Shown here in pieces: positions 16,140 to 24,974 of a DNA stretch of 64,000 nt. The notes under the pieces were generated by a model. It had not been told where the DNA came from and did not search any database. It saw only the letters and a list, made by a program, of their open reading frames with translations. The position numbers were made by a program, and so were the translations under genes. The DNA lies in assembly GCA_013361525.1 (NCBI GenBank), contig JABFXY010000037.1, forward strand, positions 1 through 64,000. The letters are read 5' to 3'. How positions within the stretch are numbered: the first letter of the stretch is position 1; every line of letters starts with the position of its first letter. The DNA is from Polyangiaceae bacterium. Lineage in GTDB: Bacteria > Myxococcota_A > Polyangia > Polyangiales > Polyangiaceae.

Positions 16140-18343
16140 TAGTCGTTCATCCTGATCTCGGAGCCGTGTTCCTTGACCTGCCCGTCCGAACGAATATCGA
16201 CAGCGGCTGTGCCCGTAATGCTGTGAACGCCCTTCGTGGTTTGCTCAATTGAGCCGTCGCCACTGACCAGGATCTTCCCGCCAACCAGCTCGATCTTCGA
16301 CCCGGCCCCGTTGTCCATCATGATGTAGCCGGCGCCCATCGTGAGCGTCGCGCTTCCCGCCGTCACCTTGAACATCCCCGCCTCGTCGAAGGTGGTGATG
16401 AGGCCCTTGAAGGTCTTGTGCGGCGAATGGACCTGAAACAACGCCTCCTGATCGAAGCGCGTCTGCGGTGACGAGAAGTCGTGGGTGTCGCGCGCGTTCG
16501 AGAGCAAGCTCTGGTGGCTCATAACGTGTACGCCGGTGACGTGCACTTCACGGTTCCCGCCCACGCGTCGTGTCTGGTTGCCGCCGATGCCGTAGCTCTG
16601 ATCACCGCCGACCGACTCCGAGTGCGACGCCTTGACGACCTCGTTGAGGTTGCGCTCCGCGTGAAGAAAGATCTCCTCCTTTCCCTTCTTGTCCTCGAAG
16701 CGAAACTCGTTGAACCCGTCTCCGCCCGGTGAGCTGTGGCTCTTGATGGTGGAGACGGTCTTTCGCTCGGGCAGCTCGTACGGGATCGGCTGAATCGCGT
16801 TGTAGACCCGGCCGACGATGACCGGCCGCTCGACGTCACCTTGGTAGTACGCGACGAGCACCTCCTGGCCCACGCGCGGGATGTACATCATGCCGAACCC
16901 AGCGCCGGCCCAGCCTTGTGACGTGCGTACCCATGTCGACGAAGGCTCCCCGGCCTCGCGTCGCTGGTCCCAGGGAAAGCGGAGTCGCACGTAGCCTTCC
17001 TCGTTGCAGTGGATCTCCGGCGTCTCGCCTTGCGCTTCGTCCGCCGTCACGACGGCCGCGTGCACTCCATCGACATTGGGGCGTGCCGTCTTCATGGCGG
17101 GGCGGAAGACGATCTCGGCCGGCAACAGCTCCAGACGGTTCTCGTAGCCTCCGATCTCCTGCGAGCCCGCGCTGAAGCCGAACGGCTCGTCCTCGAGTCG
17201 AAAGCCATCCGGCAACATCTGCGTCGCGAACGTCTCGACTGAGACGACGATCAACTCCTCGTCCTCGCGCAAACCGGTCGCGTCCTTCATGGTGAACCGA
17301 CTGCCAGGCTCGAGCAGCCGTACCGTCGAGCGGCCATCGACCATCGAGCGCTCCGCATCGAGGCGCTGGAGGCGAACGCTCGCGGGGTGCTGATCCGGCG
17401 TGGACTTGTTTCCCTCATCACGCCCCGGAAATGCCAGCTGCTCGAGCTGCGAAGCCCATGCTCCGCGGGCACGCGCGACCGCTTCGAGCGGCTGCTGCGG
17501 GCGACGTTCGTCCCAGTCCGCGACGGTGACGGAAGCCGATCGAAGACGACGTGCCCGCCGCAGCTGCTGGATCGCCTCTTTGCTGCGCGAGCCGCCGCCC
17601 TGTGCCACGCCGCGAAACGGAATGACATGGCTCCCCTCGAACAGCGGTACGAACCCGGGACGGTCCGTAATGGTCATGACGACCTGCCGTTCTTCGTGCT
17701 CGAAGTAATAGGTAAGCCCTTCCTCCTCGAGTAGACGTGACAGAAAGTCGAAGTCAGTCTCGTTGTACTGCACGACATAGCCGCGAAGCGCGCGGTCGCG
17801 CGTGCGAGCAGGGTCCGTGACGGCGATGCGATAGCCACCGTTCGGGGCATCGAATTCGTCAAAGCTCGGCGACGCAGGTGCTTGTTGCGCGTTGCCGGCG
17901 CGGCGCCGAAGCCCCTGCTGCGCGTAGCCCTTCACCGTCGCGCGGTTCTCGAGGACCGTCGTGATGATCTCTTCGAGCGTGTTGTCGACGAAGGTCCTGC
18001 ACCGCACGCGGTGCTTCGACCTCCATAGCGGCGGAACGAGGCGTACCCGATAGAGGATGGCCTCGCGCGTCCTGTCGATCTCCTCGACCTCCGAGAGGAT
18101 GCCGTGCACGCTCCGCCAGCGCGACTCGGAGAGCACACGCAGTGTGGCGGGTGTGTCGAGCAGCTCGTCCAGGTTCGCCGGTCCGAGCTCGGCCTTCCGC
18201 ATCAACGTGACATCGATCTCGTACGGCTCGCTCAGCCGCTCGCGCGCATGGACGCGCACGACGTCGAAGCCGGCCCAGCCGTACGAGGTCGTGCCGAGCT
18301 CCAGATCGGAACGGCCATGTCGTAGCTCCAGTCGCTCATCCAT
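16139..18343 (-). CDS. vgrG: Type VI secretion spike protein VgrG/TssI
   Basis: 734 residues. The N-terminal gp27-like region (1-400) is typical of VgrG. A gp5-like OB-fold follows around 435-515, with GYVRLRFPWDQR, STWVRTSQGWAGAGFGMMYIP and GQEVLVAYYQGDVERPVIVG. Then come the KSHSSPGGDGFNEFRFEDKKG motif and the triple beta-helix (repeated G-N/D-x motifs such as SVGGDQSYGIGGNQTRRVGG). About 120 extra C-terminal residues have no clear effector motif. It forms the puncturing tip of the T6SS tube. No core T6SS genes occur in the window, so it is an orphan module relying on a system elsewhere. Confidence 0.93.
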   Translation of the reverse strand: MDERLELRHGRSDLELGTTSYGWAGFDVVRVHARERLSEPYEIDVTLMRKAELGPANLDELLDTPATLRVLSESRWRSVHGILSEVEEIDRTREAILYRVRLVPPLWRSKHRVRCRTFVDNTLEEIITTVLENRATVKGYAQQGLRRRAGNAQQAPASPSFDEFDAPNGGYRIAVTDPARTRDRALRGYVVQYNETDFDFLSRLLEEEGLTYYFEHEERQVVMTITDRPGFVPLFEGSHVIPFRGVAQGGGSRSKEAIQQLRRARRLRSASVTVADWDERRPQQPLEAVARARGAWASQLEQLAFPGRDEGNKSTPDQHPASVRLQRLDAERSMVDGRSTVRLLEPGSRFTMKDATGLREDEELIVVSVETFATQMLPDGFRLEDEPFGFSAGSQEIGGYENRLELLPAEIVFRPAMKTARPNVDGVHAAVVTADEAQGETPEIHCNEEGYVRLRFPWDQRREAGEPSSTWVRTSQGWAGAGFGMMYIPRVGQEVLVAYYQGDVERPVIVGRVYNAIQPIPYELPERKTVSTIKSHSSPGGDGFNEFRFEDKKGKEEIFLHAERNLNEVVKASHSESVGGDQSYGIGGNQTRRVGGNREVHVTGVHVMSHQSLLSNARDTHDFSSPQTRFDQEALFQVHSPHKTFKGLITTFDEAGMFKVTAGSATLTMGAGYIMMDNGAGSKIELVGGKILVSGDGSIEQTTKGVHSITGTAAVDIRSDGQVKEHGSEIRMND

Positions 18344-18349
18344 GGGACC

Positions 18350-19219
18350 TCACACCTGTCCTTTCGTTTGTGTCAGCACCTGTTTGAAGTGACCGAGGCG
18401 TTCGTCGAAGCGCCGCTTGAGCTCCGGGTTCGCCTGAAACCGACTCGCCCACAGGCGGCCCAACGCGGCGAGCGACTGCTCGTCCGTCAATCCGAAGCGC
18501 CGGAATACATCGCTCCGGTTCGCATCGAGCGAGAGCTCCGCGACCAGCGCTGCGTAGCCGTCGAGCATCAGCGTCGAGGCGGCGCCACCTCTAAAAGGTA
18601 GCGTCTGCTCCGCGCCGCTCGGCGCACTCGCCAGCACCGTCTCTTCCGCGTCCGGCGATCGCGCGGGTTTGCCCGCGCCCGGCGTGCTCAGCGCGTCGAG
18701 GAAGTCGGCCGACGGAGTCCGGCCGAAAGGCATGACGGGAGCCTTCGTCGGCACCGGGGGAAGCGTGACATCGGGATCGATCGCAGCGATCGCGATCTCA
18801 CGAAGTGCCGGCTCGGCGATGCGCTCTTTCAGATAAGTCGGCTGCTCGACGGCCGGGGCCGCCGGCTCCTCCACGAAGTCATGCTCGCTCGGCTTTTCGT
18901 CGGGCTCGGGGTCAGCGCTCGATTTTGCCCCTGACGACGCGAGCAGCACCTCGAGGCGCGCCTTCGCACCGTCGGCGCCTTCATTCACCGCAGCGACCGA
19001 ACGCTGGAGATACGCGTCACGACGCGGCTGGGCTTCGGGCTTCCGGCTGAACACCACGGTAGCGCTCCAATACCGATCAGCGGCCTCGAACTCCGACTGG
19101 GTGACGTCGAAGTAATCGTAGAGCGCGCGCTGGTCGTCTCTCTCTTCGAGGTATGGGCCGAGACAGGCGAGCTCGATCCACGCCTCGAACGGAATGGGGG
19201 ACTCCTCGGGCAGCTTCAT
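18350..19219 (-). CDS. T6SS-module protein with duplicated helical domain
   Basis: 289 residues from the ATG at 19219, which overlaps the DUF3540 stop by ATGA; the frame upstream is open but only shadows DUF3540. Two similar helical units flank a long acidic and Pro/Ala linker: an N-terminal unit (about 25-70; SEFEAADRYWSATVVFSRKP, then RRDAYLQ) and a C-terminal unit (about 225-285; SLAALGRLWASRFQANPELK, then RRFDERLGHF). The pattern is aromatic-W-hydrophobic-xxP-E-RRxxx. I cannot name the family. Its place between DUF3540 and VgrG suggests a bridging or chaperone role. Confidence 0.7.
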   Translation of the reverse strand: MKLPEESPIPFEAWIELACLGPYLEERDDQRALYDYFDVTQSEFEAADRYWSATVVFSRKPEAQPRRDAYLQRSVAAVNEGADGAKARLEVLLASSGAKSSADPEPDEKPSEHDFVEEPAAPAVEQPTYLKERIAEPALREIAIAAIDPDVTLPPVPTKAPVMPFGRTPSADFLDALSTPGAGKPARSPDAEETVLASAPSGAEQTLPFRGGAASTLMLDGYAALVAELSLDANRSDVFRRFGLTDEQSLAALGRLWASRFQANPELKRRFDERLGHFKQVLTQTKGQV

Positions 19220-19758
19220 TCGGCGAGCCCCTTGGCGCGATCGGACCAGGCGAACGGTGCCGGGCACGGGTCGTCGTTCAGGCCGATGGTCGAGCCATCG
19301 ATCGCCACCCTCGCTTCGGCTTTGATCGATACGGATCCAGCGCTCGCTTGCCTCTCGATGGCCCCTGCTTCGAGGCGATCGGTGCCCTCGACATGGACCG
19401 TTCGATCCCGCTTCACGCGCTCTTCGACTTCGCCCGCCACGAGCTCGAGCCTCTGCCGAGCCTCGAGGCGCACGTCGCGACCCGCGAGCAAAAGCTCTTC
19501 GGTGGCGTCGATCCGAACACGCGTACCCCGAAGTGACACGATCGGTCCGCTCGGCGTCACCAGAACCTCTACGATCGCCGCACCGTCCTGCGTGCATACG
19601 CGGACGCGGCGCTCACCGGTCCCGAGCTCGAGCGTGAGGCCATCGCCCAGCGGAACGCGGACGTCGTCTTCCGTTGGGAGGAAGCGCGCCAGTGCTTCGA
19701 TCGCCACCTCATCGAATTCGGGTGCGTCGGAGCTCTTCGCCGGAAGCTGCATCGTCAT
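19216..19758 (-). CDS. DUF3540 protein of T6SS module
   Basis: 180 residues. Matches DUF3540 as usually found next to DUF2169 and vgrG: an N-terminal segment, then beta-strands in a repetitive VRVCTQDGAAIVEVLVTPSG, IVSLRGTRVRIDA, LLLAGRDVRLEARQRLELVA series, which looks like a short beta-helix or gp5-type repeat. It overlaps its neighbours by 4 bp on both sides. Probable T6SS accessory factor; molecular role unknown. Confidence 0.78.
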   Translation of the reverse strand: MTMQLPAKSSDAPEFDEVAIEALARFLPTEDDVRVPLGDGLTLELGTGERRVRVCTQDGAAIVEVLVTPSGPIVSLRGTRVRIDATEELLLAGRDVRLEARQRLELVAGEVEERVKRDRTVHVEGTDRLEAGAIERQASAGSVSIKAEARVAIDGSTIGLNDDPCPAPFAWSDRAKGLAE

Positions 19759-20942
19759 GTGGTCGTCCTCGGGTTTCGTTCGGTCTGCGTCGTGGCCACT
19801 ACGGCTTCACGCGTCGGCTCGGCCGGACGGCCGTCGACGAGCACGCCGACGCGGGCGAGCTCGTCGGGCGCATACGGCACCAACACGGGCTGCGCCGCCG
19901 CCCACGTGAGTGTCACCGTCCCTTCCGATGGTCGGAACGCGACAGTCTTCAATGTCGGCGCGAGCTCGATCCGACCGACGCCCTCGAGCTCCAGGGCCAT
20001 CCGCGGCTGGTCTTTAGGGAGCGCGCCTCGGAGGATCTCAGTCTCTGGATGCAAACCGGCCAGCTCGTACGGCTCTCCACCCGTGAGCGCGCCGGTGAGG
20101 CCGCGGGCGCCGCACAGGTAGGCACGTACGTCTGGCACCGGCTCGCCCCGGGCGCATACCTCGCGCGAAGCCCAGCCAAGCCGGACCTCCGCGAGCTCGT
20201 CGAGCACCGACGCCTCCATCGCGAGCGGTACCCAATAAGCGATGCGCGGGAACATGAAAGGATCGAGAGGCCCCAAGGACTCTGCGAGTGGGCGGAGGTG
20301 CCACGGCCGCGCCGGGTCGAGGTGCTCGATGGTCAAGGGATGCTCCGCATCTTCGAGCGAGGGTAGGCGCAGGCCGGCGAGCTCGTCTGGGCCTCCTGCC
20401 ACCGCGTACCCGCGGCCAAACGGGTTACGCGGGTATGCGTCCTCCTCATCCTCGCCGGCTTCGTCGCGTGCGGCCCACCGACCGCCGCCCTTGCGGGACG
20501 AGAGGAGCGCGGTGCCGCCGAACGCGTTGCTCCACGACAGCGGCATGCTCGTGAACGATTGCGGCGCGCTGAATCGAAGCGCCCCACTCGACCGCTCGAT
20601 GTGGCGGGGCCCGACGACGCGCAGCCGCTTGCTCAGCGGCCCAACCTGTACGTGGACCCGATGCTCTTGCGCTGCACTGCCGGCATGAGCCGATCCGAGG
20701 ACGACCACATCCGCGAGCGGCTTGAGCGGAGCGAACGCATCGGAGAAGGTCAGCGTGTCCTCCTCCGATGCGAGATCGCCATGCGCGAACTGCCCCAATC
20801 GTTGGTCGCGTAGCGGATAGGAGCGCCGGAGCGTGAGCCCGAGCAGGGCGTGATCCGCGTGGGCGAAGTTGCCGAGCACGAGCGGCGGTAAGCGAGCGCT
20901 TGCGTTCATTGGTGTGGTGATGTTTTGGTCGGCGTAGGTCAT
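19755..20942 (-). CDS. DUF2169 protein, T6SS adaptor candidate (copy 1)
   Basis: 395 residues; Met 12 (MNASARLPPLVLGN) is a plausible alternative start. The DUF2169 signature is clear: MPLSWSNAFGGTALLSSRKG and NPFGRGYAV in the middle, then DPARPWHLRPLAESLGP and FMFPRIAYWVPLAME. It opens the T6SS module and overlaps the DUF3540 gene by 4 bp. Compared with copy 2 it is longer and carries the extra C-terminal beta-rich region seen in full-length family members. Confidence 0.82.
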   Translation of the reverse strand: MTYADQNITTPMNASARLPPLVLGNFAHADHALLGLTLRRSYPLRDQRLGQFAHGDLASEEDTLTFSDAFAPLKPLADVVVLGSAHAGSAAQEHRVHVQVGPLSKRLRVVGPRHIERSSGALRFSAPQSFTSMPLSWSNAFGGTALLSSRKGGGRWAARDEAGEDEEDAYPRNPFGRGYAVAGGPDELAGLRLPSLEDAEHPLTIEHLDPARPWHLRPLAESLGPLDPFMFPRIAYWVPLAMEASVLDELAEVRLGWASREVCARGEPVPDVRAYLCGARGLTGALTGGEPYELAGLHPETEILRGALPKDQPRMALELEGVGRIELAPTLKTVAFRPSEGTVTLTWAAAQPVLVPYAPDELARVGVLVDGRPAEPTREAVVATTQTERNPRTTT

Positions 20943-21391
20943 GCGTCTCGGCGCGTCTCCGCCGCTGCGCTGCAGAACTCCGTCAGGCCGAGCTCGCGCT
21001 CAGCACTCGCGGGAGTTTGTCGGAGGTCGCTGGCGGTCGTGGACACAAAAAAGAAACCGTTGCGAGTGTCCACGTGTCGATCGCGCAACCGACATCTCTG
21101 AGAGAGCGGCGGCGCTGGTGCCATCGCTGATCTTTGCCGGTAGGCTCACGCCACGAGGACTACCGCGGGAGACAGAGGAGGAACGAGCGTGATTTGGCGA
21201 AAGATCCCTTCACCCCGGGTAGCAGACTCAGACGGGCGGGACGGTCGCACGGACGCGGCGGCTCCGCCGCAACGCAGCCGCACCCTGATGGTGTCGTCAG
21301 GAACGGCAAGCCGGCGCGTAACGCAGAGGGCCGCGCAGAGGCCGATCGCACCGCCCCCGTCCCCATCGTTCGGACCGCGAAGCGGCTCAAG
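20943..21391. other. Intergenic region upstream of T6SS module
   Basis: 449 bp between the divergent DUF2169 and DUF4870 genes. Short frames here have poor codon bias. The one notable item is a strong Shine-Dalgarno (GAGGAGGA, 21175-21182) followed by a GTG at 21189 that opens a 68-codon frame ending in the start codon of the DUF4870 gene. A minus-strand 61-codon frame ends in ATGA with the DUF2169 start but has no recognisable content. Confidence 0.5.
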
Positions 21392-21883
21392 ATGAATTAC
21401 CAAGCCTACCAACAGCCGCCGTACCGACCGCCTGCGCCGCAGCCGTACGACGATCAACGCACGCTCGCCGGGCTCGCGCATCTCGCGAGCTTCTTCCTGC
21501 CGTTCGTCCTTCCGCTGGTGCTCTACGCGGCGAACCTGCGCAAGCCCTTCGCGCGCGCCTCCGCAGCGCAAGCGATGGTGCTCCAGGCGGTGCAATGCGC
21601 CGTGAGCTTCGTCGCCCCCGCTGTGTTCATGTTGCTGATGTTCGACGCGATGTTCGACCGATCGGGCGAACACCTCGAAACGCTCAAGACGCTGCTCCCG
21701 CTCATCACCATCTTCCCGTTCGTCGCGCCGCTGCCGTTCGTGATCGTGGGCGTCGTCGGTGCGGTGAGGGCATTTCGCGGACAACCGTTTCGTCTGCCGC
21801 TCGTCGGTCGACTCGTCGAGAGCGTCTTCGGCAAGTTCCCCCCGAGCGACGGGTTCGACCAAACCAACGAACCGCTCCCGTAA
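21392..21883 (+). CDS. DUF4870 (Tic20-like) membrane protein
   Basis: 163 residues from the ATG at 21392. Cytosolic Tyr/Gln/Pro-rich N-terminus (MNYQAYQQPPYRPPAPQPYD), then the DUF4870 core: RTLAGLAHLASFFLPFVLPLVLYA, the conserved charged KPFARASAAQAMVLQ segment, a second helix pair with a VSFVAPAVFMLLM span, and a third LPFVIVGVVGAVRAFRG. About four membrane helices. The family is widespread and its function is unknown. The next gene follows after 4 bp. Confidence 0.8.
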   Translation: MNYQAYQQPPYRPPAPQPYDDQRTLAGLAHLASFFLPFVLPLVLYAANLRKPFARASAAQAMVLQAVQCAVSFVAPAVFMLLMFDAMFDRSGEHLETLKTLLPLITIFPFVAPLPFVIVGVVGAVRAFRGQPFRLPLVGRLVESVFGKFPPSDGFDQTNEPLP

Positions 21884-21887
21884 AGAC

Positions 21888-22535
21888 ATGAAACACATCC
21901 TTGCAACAATCGCGGTCTCGGTTGCGTGTTCGGGCTGCGATTGGTGGGTCGAGCGCGAATTGAACAGACCGAACGCCGTCCCGATCGAGGTCCCCGAGGG
22001 CGGGGTCAGCTTCGAGGCGGTTCTCCAGCAGATGCAGGCCGAAGCATTGAAGGTAAACGACAAGGCTGAGTTCATTTCGGTGAAGGCAATCGGCTTCGAC
22101 GCGAAGGGGCACGTCGATATCGAGCGCGAAAACGGCGTCCGCGCTGTTTTCGAATGGCGATACTCCGATCCGTCCAAACGCCTCGGCGAGGATATCGTCG
22201 AGGGCTCCGTGACTCTGGTCACCAGTCAGAAATGCGCTCCCGTAAAGGCTCCTTGCATCGTCATCACCCCAGGCCGATCGGTTATGGTTCTCAACCGGCA
22301 ACGCGGGCGCCGACTACCGGAATGCACGCTCGCGGATGCTTGGGCGGCCGCGCGGGAGAAGCTTGGCCTGCCGCAAGACACCATCGCGAACGCTGTGGCC
22401 GGGTCAACTCCCGAGCTATGGCATATTGCCGTCGAGGGACACAACGAGCTAGCCGTCTCGATTGACGATAAAACATGTGTTTACGTCCCGCCGAATGAGG
22501 CGATTCGACGTGAAGACGCCTATAGAAAACCTTAG
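21888..22535 (+). CDS. Small lipoprotein of unknown function
   Basis: 215 residues. Signal sequence with two possible lipid Cys (14 in SVAC, 17 in CSGC). The mature part is mixed alpha/beta with MQAEALKVNDKAEFISVKAI and a middle VEGSVTLV strand, and has four Cys that could form two disulfides. I do not recognise the family. It starts 4 bp after the DUF4870 stop. Its 3' half overlaps the opposite-strand gene at 22291-23301 by 245 bp, and this gene's codon use is the more regular of the two there. Confidence 0.65.
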   Translation: MKHILATIAVSVACSGCDWWVERELNRPNAVPIEVPEGGVSFEAVLQQMQAEALKVNDKAEFISVKAIGFDAKGHVDIERENGVRAVFEWRYSDPSKRLGEDIVEGSVTLVTSQKCAPVKAPCIVITPGRSVMVLNRQRGRRLPECTLADAWAAAREKLGLPQDTIANAVAGSTPELWHIAVEGHNELAVSIDDKTCVYVPPNEAIRREDAYRKP

Positions 22536-23301
22536 AGGGTGGCCTTGTCGAGCCTCCGTGTTCTCCGACTCCCCCCCTCTTCCGACTGGCGAGCCCGAGC
22601 CGGACCAACAGATCGCCCCGCTTGATATCAGTGCGTGCGATCTCCGACCACTCGGCGAAGTAGCCGTGGAGCGCGAGGAGCTCCGCGCGCGCCGCCTTTC
22701 GTGACTGCTCCTGCTTGCCGAACGCGCCCGACACGGGTCGGCCCAGCTCTAGCCCCTGCGCCGTCCGAACGACCTCGCGTATCTGTCTGCGTACCTCTTT
22801 CGTGATTCCGCGCGTCGCGAGCAGGTCGAGGACGGGCTTCGCGCTAGCTTGGCGCTCGAGCTGATCGAGACGATCCAGGATTGCGGCGACGTCGGCGTCC
22901 TGCGCGAGCGACGGCGCCTCCGCGCCGAGCAGCCCCGCATACGCAGGAAAGCGGCGTTTCAGGCTCGCACGCGCGATGCGTAACGTCGTGTCGTGCCAGC
23001 GTTGCACCTCGAGCGTCGCTGCTTGCGCGCCGGCGCGGCTGCGGTCGACAGGCTCGATGAACGGAAAGCTCTTCCGAAGGAGCTCCCAGCCCTCTTCATG
23101 CTCGCGCGCGCCATATCCGCGCTGAACAAGGATGGAGGCAATCTCGTTCGACGACGAGACGCCGCGCAAGAACCGCAGTACCCGCAAGGGCAGCTCGTCG
23201 AGCGATTGTCGGCTCGGCTCCGTGTCCATGCCGGTTGGCTGCCGGCGCCTGCGTTTACGCGGAGCGCTTTGCTTATCATCGGGCCCGGCTTGCTTTGCCA
23301 T
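22291..23301 (-). CDS. Hypothetical helical protein, C-terminus doubtful
   Basis: 336 residues as read; Met 25 is an alternative start. AAGG is placed about 9 bases before the ATG. A basic N-terminus precedes a helical region with two pieces that look like DNA-binding or adaptor helices (LRFLRGVSSSNEIASILVQRG; AAILDRLDQLERQASAKPVL). Residues 1-245 look genuine. The last 90 residues are rich in Arg, His and Cys and run over the lipoprotein gene on the other strand, so the original end was probably near GLASRKRGG and a frameshift may have extended it. Family not recognised. Confidence 0.5.
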   Translation of the reverse strand: MAKQAGPDDKQSAPRKRRRRQPTGMDTEPSRQSLDELPLRVLRFLRGVSSSNEIASILVQRGYGAREHEEGWELLRKSFPFIEPVDRSRAGAQAATLEVQRWHDTTLRIARASLKRRFPAYAGLLGAEAPSLAQDADVAAILDRLDQLERQASAKPVLDLLATRGITKEVRRQIREVVRTAQGLELGRPVSGAFGKQEQSRKAARAELLALHGYFAEWSEIARTDIKRGDLLVRLGLASRKRGGVGEHGGSTRPPSKVFYRRLHVESPHSAGRKHMFYRQSRRLARCVPRRQYAIARELTRPQRSRWCLAAGQASPARPPKHPRACIPVVGARVAG

Positions 23302-23500
23302 CGGAGAACCTTGCTTACGATTTCACGCCACTTGCCTATCTATTGGCAAGTCGCAACTTCCGTTTGGCAAGCATTGGCTACGACCGGCAACGCTTGGGCG
23401 CGGCACACCGCGCCGCCTGCCTCAACAGGCACGCTAGGCATAGACGTCGGCGACCGTGGTCGACGGCCGGATGCGAATCGCCAATGGCGCGCTGCGCGGT

Positions 23501-24881
23501 TTATCGCACGAGCAGGACGAGGAGGACGGACCCGAGCGCCGTAAACGCCAGCAGGATGGCGAGGTGCCTGAGCTTGAGCACAACCCCCGGGCGCGTGATC
23601 CGGCGGCGCGGGTGCGGGCAAGCCCGGATGGGCCTCGATGCCCATCGGCGGCGTTGGTGCGAGAGGCTGACGGCGGGGCTGGCTTGGCGGCAACCCGGGC
23701 GTCGGATTGCTCGGTAGCTGACTTCGGACAAGCGCAGCGGAGTCGAGGCCTGACGCGATTGTCTTTGGATGGGCCGAGCTCGGCACCGGCGTCATTCGCA
23801 TCGTTCCATACGATCCGTAGGACTGCCGGCGAGGATCGACGAGCGGGACCGCCAGGGTCGGCACCGAGCGCGGTTGCTCCTCCGAAGCACGAATCGCCAT
23901 TCCCCTCGAGATGGGGTCCTTGGTCGTCGCGATCTCCACCCTCTCGGTGGCGTTCGCCTTCCTGTGCTCGAAGATCGCCCATTGGCCGTCCGGGCTCGCG
24001 GAGCTGAGGACCGCCTCGAGCGTGTCGTCGTCTCTGGCCCTAGCATCGCCATCCCAACGGTTCCGCCGCGGCCGGAGTGTGCGATCGCCCGGCTCAAAAC
24101 GTCTTTGAGCGCGGATGCGAATGCCGACATGCTCCGAAACCTATGCGTCGATTGCTTCGACATCGTTTGCAGGAGCGCGTCGGATGACGACATGGCCGAG
24201 CGCGTAGAGGTCCGTCGTCGGACCCAATGGTTCGCTGCGTATGTGCTCGGGGCTCATGTACTTGCCAGTCCCGACGGTACGGTTGCCCGCTGTGGCCGGC
24301 CCGCCGTACTTCGCGATCTTCGCGATACCGAGATCCAGGAGCTTGACCTTGCGCAGGCCGGCTTGGGGTATCGCGTGTCGTGATGAAGATGTTGTCCGGC
24401 TTCAGATCACGATGAAGGATGCCGAGGTCGCGCATCACCTGCGCAGCTTCGGCTGCCTCGATCACGATTGGCAGCGCTTCCTCGATCGTGAGCCGGCCCT
24501 TGATTGCGAGCAGGTGCGCGAGCGTCTTTCCGCGAAGAACCTCCATCGACATGTAAGGGCCGATTTCCGGATCTTCCCCGGCGTGGTGCACCTCGACGAA
24601 GCTTGGATGCGATAGCTCCCACAGCGCGCGGCTCTCGTCGCGAAAGCGCTGCACGATGTCCGTCCGCATTCGATATGACGGCCTCAAGACCTTCAGCGCC
24701 AGCTCGGCCTTCAGGATCTGGTGCTCGACGAGGTACACTTCGGCCATTCCGCCTTTGCCGAGCAGACCCGTACGAGGTATTGCCCCGCGTAGATCCGTCC
24801 GACCTCGCAGACGGCGCCCGTCTCGGGCCCGTCTTGCGCGCTCGAGGGGACCCCTTTCAGCGCAGGCGCGTCGTTCGCCAT
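23501..24881 (-). pseudogene. Degraded transmembrane Ser/Thr kinase gene
   Basis: Kinase pieces occur in order in several frames. An N-terminus (EVGRIYAGQYLVR) is broken by a 1-base loss near 24770. Then come LLGKGGMAEVYLVEHQ and ILHRDLKPDNIFIT in the next frame, a shift near 24365, and KLLDLGIAKI with GTGKYMSPEHIRSE in the third. About 90 residues of the C-lobe are missing between DLYALGHVV and STHRFRSMSAFASALKDVL. After more shifts in a Pro-rich linker, a membrane helix (LAILLAFTALGSVLLVLLV) ends the remnant at 23501. Unlike the two intact kinases here it kept the standard HRDLKPDN. Confidence 0.85.
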
Positions 24882-24974
24882 CAGGGCCGCGAGCAATAGC
24901 AGCTTACAAAGTAACCTTGGGAGAAAGGTCGCGGAATCGGCGCGTCGTCCCCTCCGCGGGCCCTCAGCTTGCCC

